Shown here: positions 7,429 to 14,702 of the stretch, piece by piece | Layout: each line of letters opens with the position of its first letter | How positions within the stretch are numbered: position 1 is the first letter of the stretch | NCBI GenBank assembly: GCA_035508495.1 | Contig: DATJMX010000055.1 | Location: 1 to 36,437, forward strand | From: Candidatus Binataceae bacterium | GTDB lineage: Bacteria; Desulfobacterota; Binatia; Binatales; Binataceae | Direction of reading: 5' to 3' | DNA length: 36,437 nucleotides | Program-made: the position numbers and the translations under genes | The notes under the pieces: model-generated | The model's database searches: none | What the model was told of the DNA's origin: nothing | What the model saw: only the letters and a program-made list of their open reading frames with translations

Positions 7429-10041
7429 TTGGGGCGGGCTCCGGTCCGCGCCCGCACGACGCCGGGAAAAATCCGAATCGCACCAATCTATGCGGTCGCG
7501 ATTGCGATCGTCGCGGGCGACGCCGCCGGTAATTTTCACCTCTATGCGCCGCTCTGGACGAGTGTCGCGCTCGCGTTCGCGATGCTCGTCGCGATGCTCG
7601 CGCGGCGGCCGCGCCTCGGGCTTGCGGCGGCATGCCTTGCGATCGCGTGCGCGGCGTCGGTCGCGGTTGAGGGCGTCCTTGCACCGGGCGTCGTTCCAGG
7701 CGCAATTCGCGATTTTCCCGACCATGCCGAAGTCACAATTGAAGGCCGCGTCGTGCGCGAGCCTGAGGATATGCCCGGCCGCGAGCGGCTCTACGTCGAG
7801 GTCGAGCGGGCGGGCCTCGCGCGACAGGATCTGGAGCCATCGTCGGGGACGGTACGTATCGCCGAGTTCGACCCTGCCGCGTTCGAGATCGGCGACGAGA
7901 TTCGGCTGACAGCGCGGCTGCGCTTTCCGCGCAACTTCGGCGACCCGGGAGAGTTCGACTACGAAGGATTCATGGCGCGTTCGGGCGTCGACGCTACGAT
8001 GACCGCGGCGCGCACGGCGCTCGGCACGCCAGCCTTCGAGATTCTCAGCCATCATCGGTCATTTCCGGGTTCGCGGATCGAATCGATAAGGCGGCAAATC
8101 GGCGTGTTCATTGATCGCAACCTTGAACAACCCGAGGCGGCCGAGATGCGCGCACTGGTGATCGGTGACCGCGGCGGAATCACCGAAGGCCTGCGCCAGA
8201 AATTCGCGCATACCGGGATGGCGCATCTGCTGGTGATCTCGGGATTGCATCTCAGCATGGTCGCCGCCGTCGCGTTCGCGATCGGCCGCCTCGGCCTGAT
8301 GATGGTCGCGCCAGGCCTCGCGAGCCGCGGCTATGCCAACAAGGCCGCCGCGATTGGCGCCGCGCTCGCCGTGACCGCATATGCGACGATCGCGGGGCAT
8401 CACGTCTCGACGACGCGCGCGCTGGTGATGGTGCTGGCGTACATGCTGGCGATCGTAATCGATCGCGCGCGCGAGGCGATCGCGAGCCTGGCGCTGGCCG
8501 CGATCGTGATTTGCTTCGCGATACCCGGTTCCTCGGCCGACATCGGCTTCCAGCTCTCGTTCGCGTCGGTGATCGCGATCCTGCTCGGCATGCAGCGCTT
8601 CGTCGCATGGACTGAAACGCGCAAGAGGCTCGGACGTCTGCCTGGCGAAAAGCCCGCGCGCGGATGGTGGTGGATCGAGATCATTGGCGGCTACCTGGCC
8701 GTGTCGTTCTGGGCGATGCTCGCGACCGCGCCGCTGACCGCCTATAGCTTCAACCAGGTTTCATTTATTGGCATCGCCGCCAACGCCATCGTCGTCCCGA
8801 TCATGGGATTCTTCGCGACGATTGCGGGCCTCTTCGCCGCGGCGCTGAGCTTTATCTGCGAGCCGGCGGCGCAAATCATTCTGCATCTGGGTGGCTACGC
8901 GCTCGCGATCAGCAACGCTCTTGCGCAATGGTTCGCGAATCTGCCGGGTGCCTGGATGCCGATCTTCACGCCGACGATTCTTGAAGTCGCGCTCGCGTAT
9001 TCCGTCCTTCTCGCATGGCTGCTGGCGCCACGCGCGGCGCAACCGGCGCGGAATCTTCGATCGCGAAAGATGGCGATTGCTCACATCGGTATCGCGATTG
9101 TTCTTGCCATTGCGGTCATCGCTGACGCGGCGTGGTGGATCAATGACCGTTATTTCTCACGCGATTTGCGCGTGACGTTTCTAGCGGTAGGCGAGGGCGA
9201 CTCGGCCGTCGTGCGCTTTCCCGGCTCGCGCGTGATGTTAATCGACGCGGGCGGCGCGTACCCGGGCTTCGATGCGGGCGAGCGGTTGATCGCGCGCTAC
9301 CTGTGGTCGCTCAAGATAATGACCGTCGACTACATGGCGCTGAGCCATCCCGATCAGGATCACTTTGGCGGCTTCGGCTATGTCGCGGCAAATTTCCATC
9401 CGGGCGAATTCTGGACGTCGGCTTCCGGCAGCGACGATCGCAGTTACGCGCAACTTCTTGACGAGCTGCACGCGCTCCACGTGCCAACCAAGGTGATCAA
9501 AGCCGACACGCCGAACGAGCCGATCGGCGGCGTCTGGATCGAGTCGCTCGGGCGCACGGCCGATAGCGACGATCCTTCGCACAACAACGCCTCGATGGTC
9601 TTGCGGCTGAGTCTCGGCGATAACTCGTTCCTGTTCACCGGCGATATCGAGGCGCCCGCCGAGCGCGCGATCATGCAGGAGCACAGCGACCTACGCGCGA
9701 CGGTCCTCAAAGTGCCGCATCATGGCTCCTCGACATCGTCATCGCAGGCGTTTATCGAGGCGGTCGCGCCGCAATTCGCTGTGATCTCGACCGGCTACAT
9801 GAACCGCTTCCATTTCCCGGCCCCGGCGGTGATCGATCGCTACGAGATGTTCGGCTCGACCGTGATGCGCACCGACCTCGACGGCGCCGTGATGGCCGAC
9901 GCCTCGGCGAATCGGCTCGCGATCTCGACCTCGTGGGGCGAGCCGATGGTCACGCCGCACACCGACATCCTGCGCCCCGCCCATCGCGCGCCGGGGTCGA
10001 TGGAGGAGTTCATCCTGACGAGTTTCGGTGGCTCGTATTGA
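7429..10041 (+). CDS. comEC: ComEC/Rec2-family DNA uptake channel protein
   Basis: ComEC forms the inner-membrane channel through which single-stranded DNA enters during natural transformation. The 870-residue protein has an N-terminal membrane segment and OB-like DUF4131 region (about 25-200). The competence domain follows, with several membrane helices and the signature HTGMAHLLVISGLHLSMV. A C-terminal metallo-beta-lactamase-like domain (about 575-840) carries LSHPDQDHFGGFGYV and VLKVPHHGSSTSS metal-binding motifs. Size and order match full-length ComEC. The start is unsure: TTG at 7429 is the earliest in frame and gives a plausible first helix, while the next ATG falls inside that region. 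It follows uvrC by 133 bases. One gene does not prove competence. Confidence 0.92.
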   Translation: MGRAPVRARTTPGKIRIAPIYAVAIAIVAGDAAGNFHLYAPLWTSVALAFAMLVAMLARRPRLGLAAACLAIACAASVAVEGVLAPGVVPGAIRDFPDHAEVTIEGRVVREPEDMPGRERLYVEVERAGLARQDLEPSSGTVRIAEFDPAAFEIGDEIRLTARLRFPRNFGDPGEFDYEGFMARSGVDATMTAARTALGTPAFEILSHHRSFPGSRIESIRRQIGVFIDRNLEQPEAAEMRALVIGDRGGITEGLRQKFAHTGMAHLLVISGLHLSMVAAVAFAIGRLGLMMVAPGLASRGYANKAAAIGAALAVTAYATIAGHHVSTTRALVMVLAYMLAIVIDRAREAIASLALAAIVICFAIPGSSADIGFQLSFASVIAILLGMQRFVAWTETRKRLGRLPGEKPARGWWWIEIIGGYLAVSFWAMLATAPLTAYSFNQVSFIGIAANAIVVPIMGFFATIAGLFAAALSFICEPAAQIILHLGGYALAISNALAQWFANLPGAWMPIFTPTILEVALAYSVLLAWLLAPRAAQPARNLRSRKMAIAHIGIAIVLAIAVIADAAWWINDRYFSRDLRVTFLAVGEGDSAVVRFPGSRVMLIDAGGAYPGFDAGERLIARYLWSLKIMTVDYMALSHPDQDHFGGFGYVAANFHPGEFWTSASGSDDRSYAQLLDELHALHVPTKVIKADTPNEPIGGVWIESLGRTADSDDPSHNNASMVLRLSLGDNSFLFTGDIEAPAERAIMQEHSDLRATVLKVPHHGSSTSSSQAFIEAVAPQFAVISTGYMNRFHFPAPAVIDRYEMFGSTVMRTDLDGAVMADASANRLAISTSWGEPMVTPHTDILRPAHRAPGSMEEFILTSFGGSY

Positions 10042-10089
10042 GTGTTGGCCATTTGGCGAAGCGAGAGAAAACCCTTTCTGGGGGAACAT

Positions 10090-10176
10090 ATGAACATTCT
10101 GAAGAATCCGCAGACGGATTCGATACGACTATTGGATGCTCGTCGGCTTCGGCGCGAGATGACGTACGCGGAGTGA
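10090..10176 (+). CDS. Possible 28-residue small protein
   Basis: An ATG preceded by the purine run GGGGGAA (10080-10086) opens a 28-codon frame. It begins MNILKNPQTDSIRLLDARR and ends REMTYAE before TGA. The composition (mixed charged and hydrophobic, few Ala/Gly/Arg-only stretches) looks more protein-like than the surrounding GC-rich frames. It could also be a remnant of a longer gene. It matches no family I recognise, and a hairpin (GAATCCG/CGGATTC) lies inside it. Confidence 0.22.
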   Translation: MNILKNPQTDSIRLLDARRLRREMTYAE

Positions 10177-10199
10177 GGCCCTGGGCTGCAGCCGCACAT

Positions 10200-10320
10200 C
10201 GGGAGAGGCCGACGCGGGGTTCACCCGGTGAACCTCGCGGCGGGTGAAGGCGCCCCTACAGCGAACGTTGGTGGGCTCTTCGCCCTCACCCACGGACCGA
10301 TTCATCGGTCCGTGGCCTCT
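10200..10320. repeat. Interspersed hairpin repeat, family B, locus 1 (inverted pair)
   Basis: Two elements face each other. The left (10200-10250) has GGGAGAGGCC, then a 12-bp stem around GGTTCACC-C-GGTGAACC (10214-10238), then CGGGTGAAGG. The right (10281-10320) has CGCCCTCACC, then a perfect 12-bp stem CCACGGACCGAT-TC-ATCGGTCCGTGG (10290-10315), then CCTCTCCC. The flanking blocks (GGGAGAGG..GGTGAAGG against CCCTCACC..CTCTCCC) are shared with other loci, whereas the stem sequences are not. Confidence 0.65.
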
Positions 10321-10463
10321 CCCGGTGTGGCGGCTTGCGCCTTCGGCTCCACCCGCGCGGGAGATGCTATTGATGGATCGTCAGACTAGTTCATCCTGAC
10401 AGGCGTTAGGGTTGACGGGTTTTAGACGCTGTGGGAAACTCCGCAACGTAAATCCGGAAAGAC

Positions 10464-10485
10464 AACGCCGCCGTCAGGCGGCGTT
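10464..10485 (+). promoter_or_regulatory. Perfect 9-bp hairpin in DUF35 leader
   Basis: AACGCCGCC-GTCA-GGCGGCGTT forms a perfect 9-bp stem with a 4-base loop, 36 bases upstream of the DUF35 start. It is not followed by a T-run, so a simple intrinsic terminator is unlikely. It could stabilise the mRNA 5' end or be a processing site. Confidence 0.4.
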
Positions 10486-10521
10486 AGCCGTTTCGACCCA
10501 TCATCGCGCGGAGGAAGTGTA

Positions 10522-10971
10522 ATGGCTGAACAAGCCCAGGCTGCTACCGATACGGGACCTCGTCCGATTGTCCCGTTCTTGAAACTTGATCCCAAGCCCC
10601 ATCTGGTTGCGCTCAAATGCTCGAATTGCGGATCGTATTTTCTCGATCCCAAGCGCGTCGCATGCTCAAAGTGCGGCTCGACCAGGGAAAAGCTCGGCGA
10701 AGTATCGCTGTCCGACAAGGGCAAGGTTTACGTTTTCTCCGTCGTGCATCAGTCCTATCCCGGCATCAAAACCCCCTTCGTTACTGCTATAGTGGATCTA
10801 CCCGAAGGCGTGAGCGTGCGCGCCAATCTGGTGGATGTCGATGCTGAAGCGGTTCAGAAGGAACCCAAGAAGTATTTCGATCTCCCGGTTGAGATGGTGA
10901 CGCATGTGACCTCCAAGGATCGCGAAGGTCACGACGTTATCGCGTTCGCATACAAGCCAAGTAAGAACTGA
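10522..10971 (+). CDS. DUF35 zinc-ribbon/OB-fold protein, thiolase partner
   Basis: This 149-residue protein has a rubredoxin-like zinc ribbon with Cys33, Cys36, Cys48 and Cys51 (CSNCGSYF..ACSKCGS). An OB-fold follows (GKVYVFSVVHQSYPG, TPFVTAIVDLPEG). This is the DUF35/Rv3521 family, usually encoded beside SCP2-type thiolases and forming a complex with them; the OB-fold is thought to bind acyl-CoA. GGAGGAAG (10512-10519) fixes the ATG. The thiolase begins 72 bases downstream with its own strong ribosome site, and a terminator follows it, so the two genes form a closed two-gene unit. The role is probably in acyl-CoA or steroid-like side-chain metabolism; the exact substrate is unknown. Confidence 0.92.
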   Translation: MAEQAQAATDTGPRPIVPFLKLDPKPHLVALKCSNCGSYFLDPKRVACSKCGSTREKLGEVSLSDKGKVYVFSVVHQSYPGIKTPFVTAIVDLPEGVSVRANLVDVDAEAVQKEPKKYFDLPVEMVTHVTSKDREGHDVIAFAYKPSKN

Positions 10972-11043
10972 GGCGCCGCACTGACACGCGCCCCTGAATT
11001 TACGACGGACCCCGCTTAGCGCCGGGCCGCCAGGAGGATTCAA

Positions 11044-12204
11044 ATGAGAAACGTTTATGTTCTCGGCACCGGGATGATCAAGTTCGGCCGCTATCCGGAG
11101 AAGACCGTTCCCGAGCTCGGCGGCGAAGCAGCACTAATCGCGATGAAGGATGCCGGCGTCTCGATCAAAGACGTCGAGATGTTCGCCTGCGGCAACCTCT
11201 ACCAGTCCAATGCGATGGTCGGTCAGCGTATCCTGCAGCAGATCGGCCAGACTGGCATTCCCGTTATCAATGTGTCGAATGCGTGCGCGACCGGCTCGAC
11301 CGCGTTCCGCGAGGCATATCTCGCTGTTGCGTCGGGGATGTACGACGTGTCGATGGCGGTCGGCGTTGAGCAGATGGGCAAGCAGGGTCTGCTCGGCGGC
11401 GCCGGTGGCGGCGATCCCGCATACAGCACGGAAGGACGCGTCGGCTCAGGCATCATGCCCGCGGTGTTCGGCCAGGCCGGTATCGAGCATATGCGCAAGT
11501 ACGGCACGACTCCTGAGCACTTCGGCAAGATCTCGGTGAAGTCGCACAAGCATGCGACGAAGAACCCTTTCTCGCAGTATCGCAACGAAGTGACGCTCGA
11601 AGACGTGATGAACGCCCGCATGGTCGCGTTCCCCAACACTCTCTATATGTGTTGCCCGACTGGAGACGGCGCTGCCGCTGCGATCCTCGTTTCCGAGGAT
11701 AAGCTGAAGCAGCTCGCCGGTGGCCGCAAGCGCGCCAAGGTCGCGGCCTCGATCCTCACTTCCGATCCGTACACCGATCGCGACCTCACGCTGCCCGACG
11801 TCAGCACTCTGACCCGCCGCGCCTCCAAGCAGGCCTACGAGAAGGCGGGCCTCGGACCCAAGGACATCGCGCTGACGGAGCTGCACGACTGCTTTGCGAC
11901 CGCGGAGCTCGTGCACTACGAGAACCTCGGCCTCTGCGGCGATGGCGAGGCTGGCGCGTTTATCGACAAGAAGGGCGGATGTCATCCCGATCTCGGCGGC
12001 TTCTCTCCCGTCAACGTATCGGGCGGATTGCTCTCCAAGGGCCATCCTCTCGGCGCGACCGGCGTTGCGAATATCTGCGAAGTTGTGTGGCACCTCACCC
12101 AGGATGAGCGCGCGAAGGACCGTCAGGTCCCCAACGCGAAGGCCGGCCAGGCTCACGTTATCGGCCTCGGCTCCGCCTGCACCATCCATATCCTGACGGT
12201 GTAA
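11044..12204 (+). CDS. SCP2-type thiolase / lipid-transfer acetyl-CoA acetyltransferase-like
   Basis: This 386-residue thiolase-fold protein has the nucleophilic cysteine at Cys81 in NVSNACATGSTA. The central HDCFATAELVHYENLGL is typical of SCP2-type (non-decarboxylating) thiolases. SGGLLSKGHPLGATGVA and the C-terminal GLGSACTIHILT are also present, so the three thiolase blocks are complete. Such enzymes cleave or form beta-ketoacyl-CoA, or act as aldolases when complexed with a DUF35 protein. The upstream neighbour is exactly such a DUF35 protein. AGGAGG at 11031-11036 fixes the ATG. A strong terminator at 12228-12260 ends the transcript. Substrate chain length cannot be read from the sequence. 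Confidence 0.93.
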   Translation: MRNVYVLGTGMIKFGRYPEKTVPELGGEAALIAMKDAGVSIKDVEMFACGNLYQSNAMVGQRILQQIGQTGIPVINVSNACATGSTAFREAYLAVASGMYDVSMAVGVEQMGKQGLLGGAGGGDPAYSTEGRVGSGIMPAVFGQAGIEHMRKYGTTPEHFGKISVKSHKHATKNPFSQYRNEVTLEDVMNARMVAFPNTLYMCCPTGDGAAAAILVSEDKLKQLAGGRKRAKVAASILTSDPYTDRDLTLPDVSTLTRRASKQAYEKAGLGPKDIALTELHDCFATAELVHYENLGLCGDGEAGAFIDKKGGCHPDLGGFSPVNVSGGLLSKGHPLGATGVANICEVVWHLTQDERAKDRQVPNAKAGQAHVIGLGSACTIHILTV

Positions 12205-12227
12205 TTTCAAGGCCTTTAACGGCACAG

Positions 12228-12260
12228 AAAAGGGCCGCCCGAAAGGCGGCCCTTTTTCTT
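12228..12260 (+). terminator. Rho-independent terminator after thiolase
   Basis: AAAAGGGCCGCC (12228-12239), a 5-base loop CGAAA, then GGCGGCCCTTTT (12245-12256) form a perfect 12-bp stem running into TTTTTCTT. It begins 24 bases after the thiolase stop. Confidence 0.93.
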
Positions 12261-12291
12261 ATCCCGGCGGACAAATAGATTTGATCATTCG

Positions 12292-13224
12292 ATGACTGAG
12301 GCTTCGACATCTGAGCGGCTCGGCTATTCGAAGGACGCGCGCGTGCTGATCGTCAATGCCGACGACTTCGGCATGTGTCACGACGCGAATCAGGCCACGA
12401 TCGAAGGGTTGACGCACGGGCTGTTCACCTCGTCATCGATTCTGGTGACGTGCCCATGGTTCGAAGAGGCGGCCGATTTCGCGCGCAGCCATCCCGATGC
12501 CGACCTCGGAGTGCATCTGACGCTGAACAGCGAATGGTCCCGCTACAAATGGGGCCCCGTGCTCGGCGCGCGTGCGGTGCCTTCGCTCATCGATGAAGGC
12601 GGCTATCTTTGGCCCGATGTGCCGAAAGTCTTCGAGCGTGACCATCTCGATGAAGCCGAGCGCGAGCTCCGCGCGCAGATCGAGAAGGCTCTCCTTGCCG
12701 GTATCGACGTGACACACCTCGACTCGCACATGGGACCGTTGCATTTTCGCGCCGACTACCACGAACTCTACCTGCGACTCGCGCGCGACTATCGATTGCC
12801 GATCCGGCTCGCGGGGCGAAGCCGGCTCGAGACTATGGGATTTCATTCGATCGTCGAACAGATCGAGCGCGACGGAATTGTGCACCCCGATCACCTTTTC
12901 TTCGAGGGGCCGAGTTCACCTGAAGATACGAGCAAGTATTGGACGAGCCTGATTCGCAGCCTTCGTCCCGGTGCGACCGAAATCCTTTGTCATCCCGCAT
13001 ACGCGCGCGAAGAACTGCGCGCGTGCGCCCACGACCCCGAGCAGCGCGAAGCTGACTTTCGGTTCTTCACCAGCGATGGCGCCAGGCGGCTTGTCGGCGA
13101 CGAAGGCATCGAATTGATCGGCTACCGCCCGCTTCGAGACCTAATGCGCGGCGCTTCTTCAAATCCCTCTCCCGTTAAGTCACGGGAGCGGGTGCCTGGC
13201 GCGCAAAGCGCGTCAGGCAGGTGA
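12292..13224 (+). CDS. ChbG/YdjC-family carbohydrate deacetylase-like protein
   Basis: This 310-residue protein has the ChbG/YdjC signatures: VNADDFG at 21-27 with Asp25 as a metal ligand, GVHLTLN with His75, THLDSHMG with His142 and His146, and CHPAY near the C-terminus. Family members are metal-dependent deacetylases of N-acetylated sugars such as diacetylchitobiose, or of hopanoid or glycolipid sugars. The last 24 or so residues (from ASSNPSPVKSRERVP) are encoded by a family B repeat and are unlike any family tail, so the ancestral stop was probably near 13150. It stands between a terminator and the hisS leader and is probably transcribed alone. The substrate is unknown. Confidence 0.88.
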   Translation: MTEASTSERLGYSKDARVLIVNADDFGMCHDANQATIEGLTHGLFTSSSILVTCPWFEEAADFARSHPDADLGVHLTLNSEWSRYKWGPVLGARAVPSLIDEGGYLWPDVPKVFERDHLDEAERELRAQIEKALLAGIDVTHLDSHMGPLHFRADYHELYLRLARDYRLPIRLAGRSRLETMGFHSIVEQIERDGIVHPDHLFFEGPSSPEDTSKYWTSLIRSLRPGATEILCHPAYAREELRACAHDPEQREADFRFFTSDGARRLVGDEGIELIGYRPLRDLMRGASSNPSPVKSRERVPGAQSASGR

Positions 13225-13373
13225 GGGTTCTGAATGTTGAGACGCAACGAATGCTGACCAGGAACTTCGGGACTTCAATGTTCGTGACCCCGCGTGCGAT
13301 CCAGCACCCTCACCTGCGTCGCGCGCTTGGCGCGCGACGCCTCCTCTCCCGTGAAATAACGGGAGAGGGATTC
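13161..13373. repeat. Interspersed hairpin repeat, family B, locus 2 (inverted pair)
   Basis: Two 68-base elements in opposite orientation lie at 13161-13228 and 13305-13373. Both have AATCCCTCTCCCGT..ACGGGAG at the outer end, a GC-rich hairpin in the middle, and GGTGAGGGT at the inner end. The middle stems are GCCTGGCGCGC-AAA-GCGCGTCAGGC on the left and GCGTCGCGCGC-TTG-GCGCGCGACGC on the right. They pair equally well with different sequence. The left copy overlaps the 3' end of the deacetylase gene; the right one ends 26 bases before hisS. Confidence 0.8.
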
Positions 13374-13399
13374 AGTGTGGCCTCCGAAGCGAGGCTGTC

Positions 13400-14653
13400 G
13401 TGGAACTGACGCGACTCAGAGGATTCCAGGACAATCTCGGCGCGACCTCGCGCGCGATGATGATGGCCGAGGACGCCGCGCGTGCCCTGATGGGCCGCTA
13501 TGGCTTCGGCGAGATTCGCATTCCGGCGCTGGAGCGAATCCAGCTCTACCAGCGCTCGACTGGTGAAACTTCCGACATCGTCGAGAAGCAGATGTACACC
13601 TTCCACGATCGCGATGAGGCCGAGACCGTCGTGGCGATTCGTCCTGAAGGAACTCCCGGCGTGGTCCGCGCCTACGTCGAGGCGGGGCTTGATCGCAGCG
13701 ATCCCGAGCAGCGCTTTTTCTACTCCGGTCCGATGTTCCGGCGTGAGCGTCCACAGAAGGGCCGCTATCGTCAGTTCTACCAGTTCGGCGTCGAGGTCTT
13801 CGGCCGTGCCGATGCCGCCTGCGATGCCGAGTTGCTCATCATGGTGGATGATTACCGCCGCGCGCTCGGATTGAACGTGCGGATGGAGATCAATTCCATC
13901 GGCGACCTCGTGTGCCGTCCCGCCTTTCGCGAGGCGCTTGTAAAGTGGGGCCGCGAGCATTGGAACGAACTCTGTGAGGATTGTCACAACCGAATCGATC
14001 GCAATCCGCTGCGCCTGCTCGACTGCAAGATCGACGCGAAGCTCGCGGAGACGGCGCCCAACAGCCTCGACTATTTATGCGACGATTGTCGCAAGCATTT
14101 CGCAACCGTGCGGGAGATCCTGAGCGGCGCCGGCATCGAACATCACGTGAATCCGCGCCTCGTGCGTGGACTCGACTACTACACGCGCACCGCGTTCGAG
14201 GTGATGGCCGAGGGCCTCGGCTCGCAGAGCACTATTCTCGCGGGTGGGCGCTACGATGGCCTTATCGAAACGATGGGCGGCGCTGCGGTGCCTGGAATCG
14301 GCTTCGCAATCGGCCTCGAGCGCGTCGCGATCGCGCTGCAAGCCGCGGGCGTCGTGAGCGATGGCAAGGCGGACGCCGCGGTAATCGCGATGGGCGAGCA
14401 GGCGGTGCTGAGAGCCTCAATTCTCGTGCGCGAGCTTCGTGCGGCTGGTCTTTCGACCGAATTGCTCTCGCCGGATCGCAAGCTCAAAGCTCTTCTCGGC
14501 CGCGCCAACAAAATCGGCGCACGATTTGCCGTGATAATCGGCGAAAACGAGCTTGCGCGCGGCGTGGTCCAACTTCGCGATCTTGCTCAAAGCGCGCAAC
14601 GTGAAGTTGCCTTGACCGACCTCGCGGGCGCAATCGCGGAGGCGAAGAACTGA
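13400..14653 (+). CDS. hisS: Histidine-tRNA ligase
   Basis: HisRS charges tRNA-His using ATP. The 417-residue class II synthetase has motif 1/2 regions (GFGEIRIPALE; FFYSGPMFRRERPQKGRYRQFYQFGVE), the HisRS-specific VRGLDYYTRTAFEV, GGRYDGL, motif 3 IGFAIGLERVAIAL, and a C-terminal anticodon-binding domain. The length is normal. The GTG at 13400 is preferred because GAGG lies at 13391-13394 and the N-terminus MELTRLRGFQD matches the family ('..rGtqD'). It lies directly behind a family B repeat and 49 bases ahead of aspS, a common hisS-aspS arrangement that suggests one operon. Confidence 0.97.
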   Translation: MELTRLRGFQDNLGATSRAMMMAEDAARALMGRYGFGEIRIPALERIQLYQRSTGETSDIVEKQMYTFHDRDEAETVVAIRPEGTPGVVRAYVEAGLDRSDPEQRFFYSGPMFRRERPQKGRYRQFYQFGVEVFGRADAACDAELLIMVDDYRRALGLNVRMEINSIGDLVCRPAFREALVKWGREHWNELCEDCHNRIDRNPLRLLDCKIDAKLAETAPNSLDYLCDDCRKHFATVREILSGAGIEHHVNPRLVRGLDYYTRTAFEVMAEGLGSQSTILAGGRYDGLIETMGGAAVPGIGFAIGLERVAIALQAAGVVSDGKADAAVIAMGEQAVLRASILVRELRAAGLSTELLSPDRKLKALLGRANKIGARFAVIIGENELARGVVQLRDLAQSAQREVALTDLAGAIAEAKN

Positions 14654-14702
14654 CTATTTCTTACGCGTCGAGGCACAGGTATCCTTCGACGCGGGACGTG
14701 TG

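Larger units (their letters stand above)
10042..10521. other. 480-base intergenic stretch with hairpins
   Basis: No conserved gene is recognisable here. The stretch holds a possible 28-codon frame (10090-10176), the hairpin GAATCCG-CAGA-CGGATTC inside that frame, a pair of family B repeat elements (10200-10320), and a 9-bp hairpin just upstream of the DUF35 gene (10464-10485). The string AGTTCATCCTGAC occurs both near the end of comEC (about 10009) and again near 10388, hinting at an old local duplication. The DUF35 promoter should lie in the last 130 bases, but I could not identify a convincing -35/-10 pair. Confidence 0.7.

Noticed and set aside
13161..13373. CRISPR array
   Set aside because: The repeats are inverted pairs with internal hairpins, not direct repeats with regular unique spacers.
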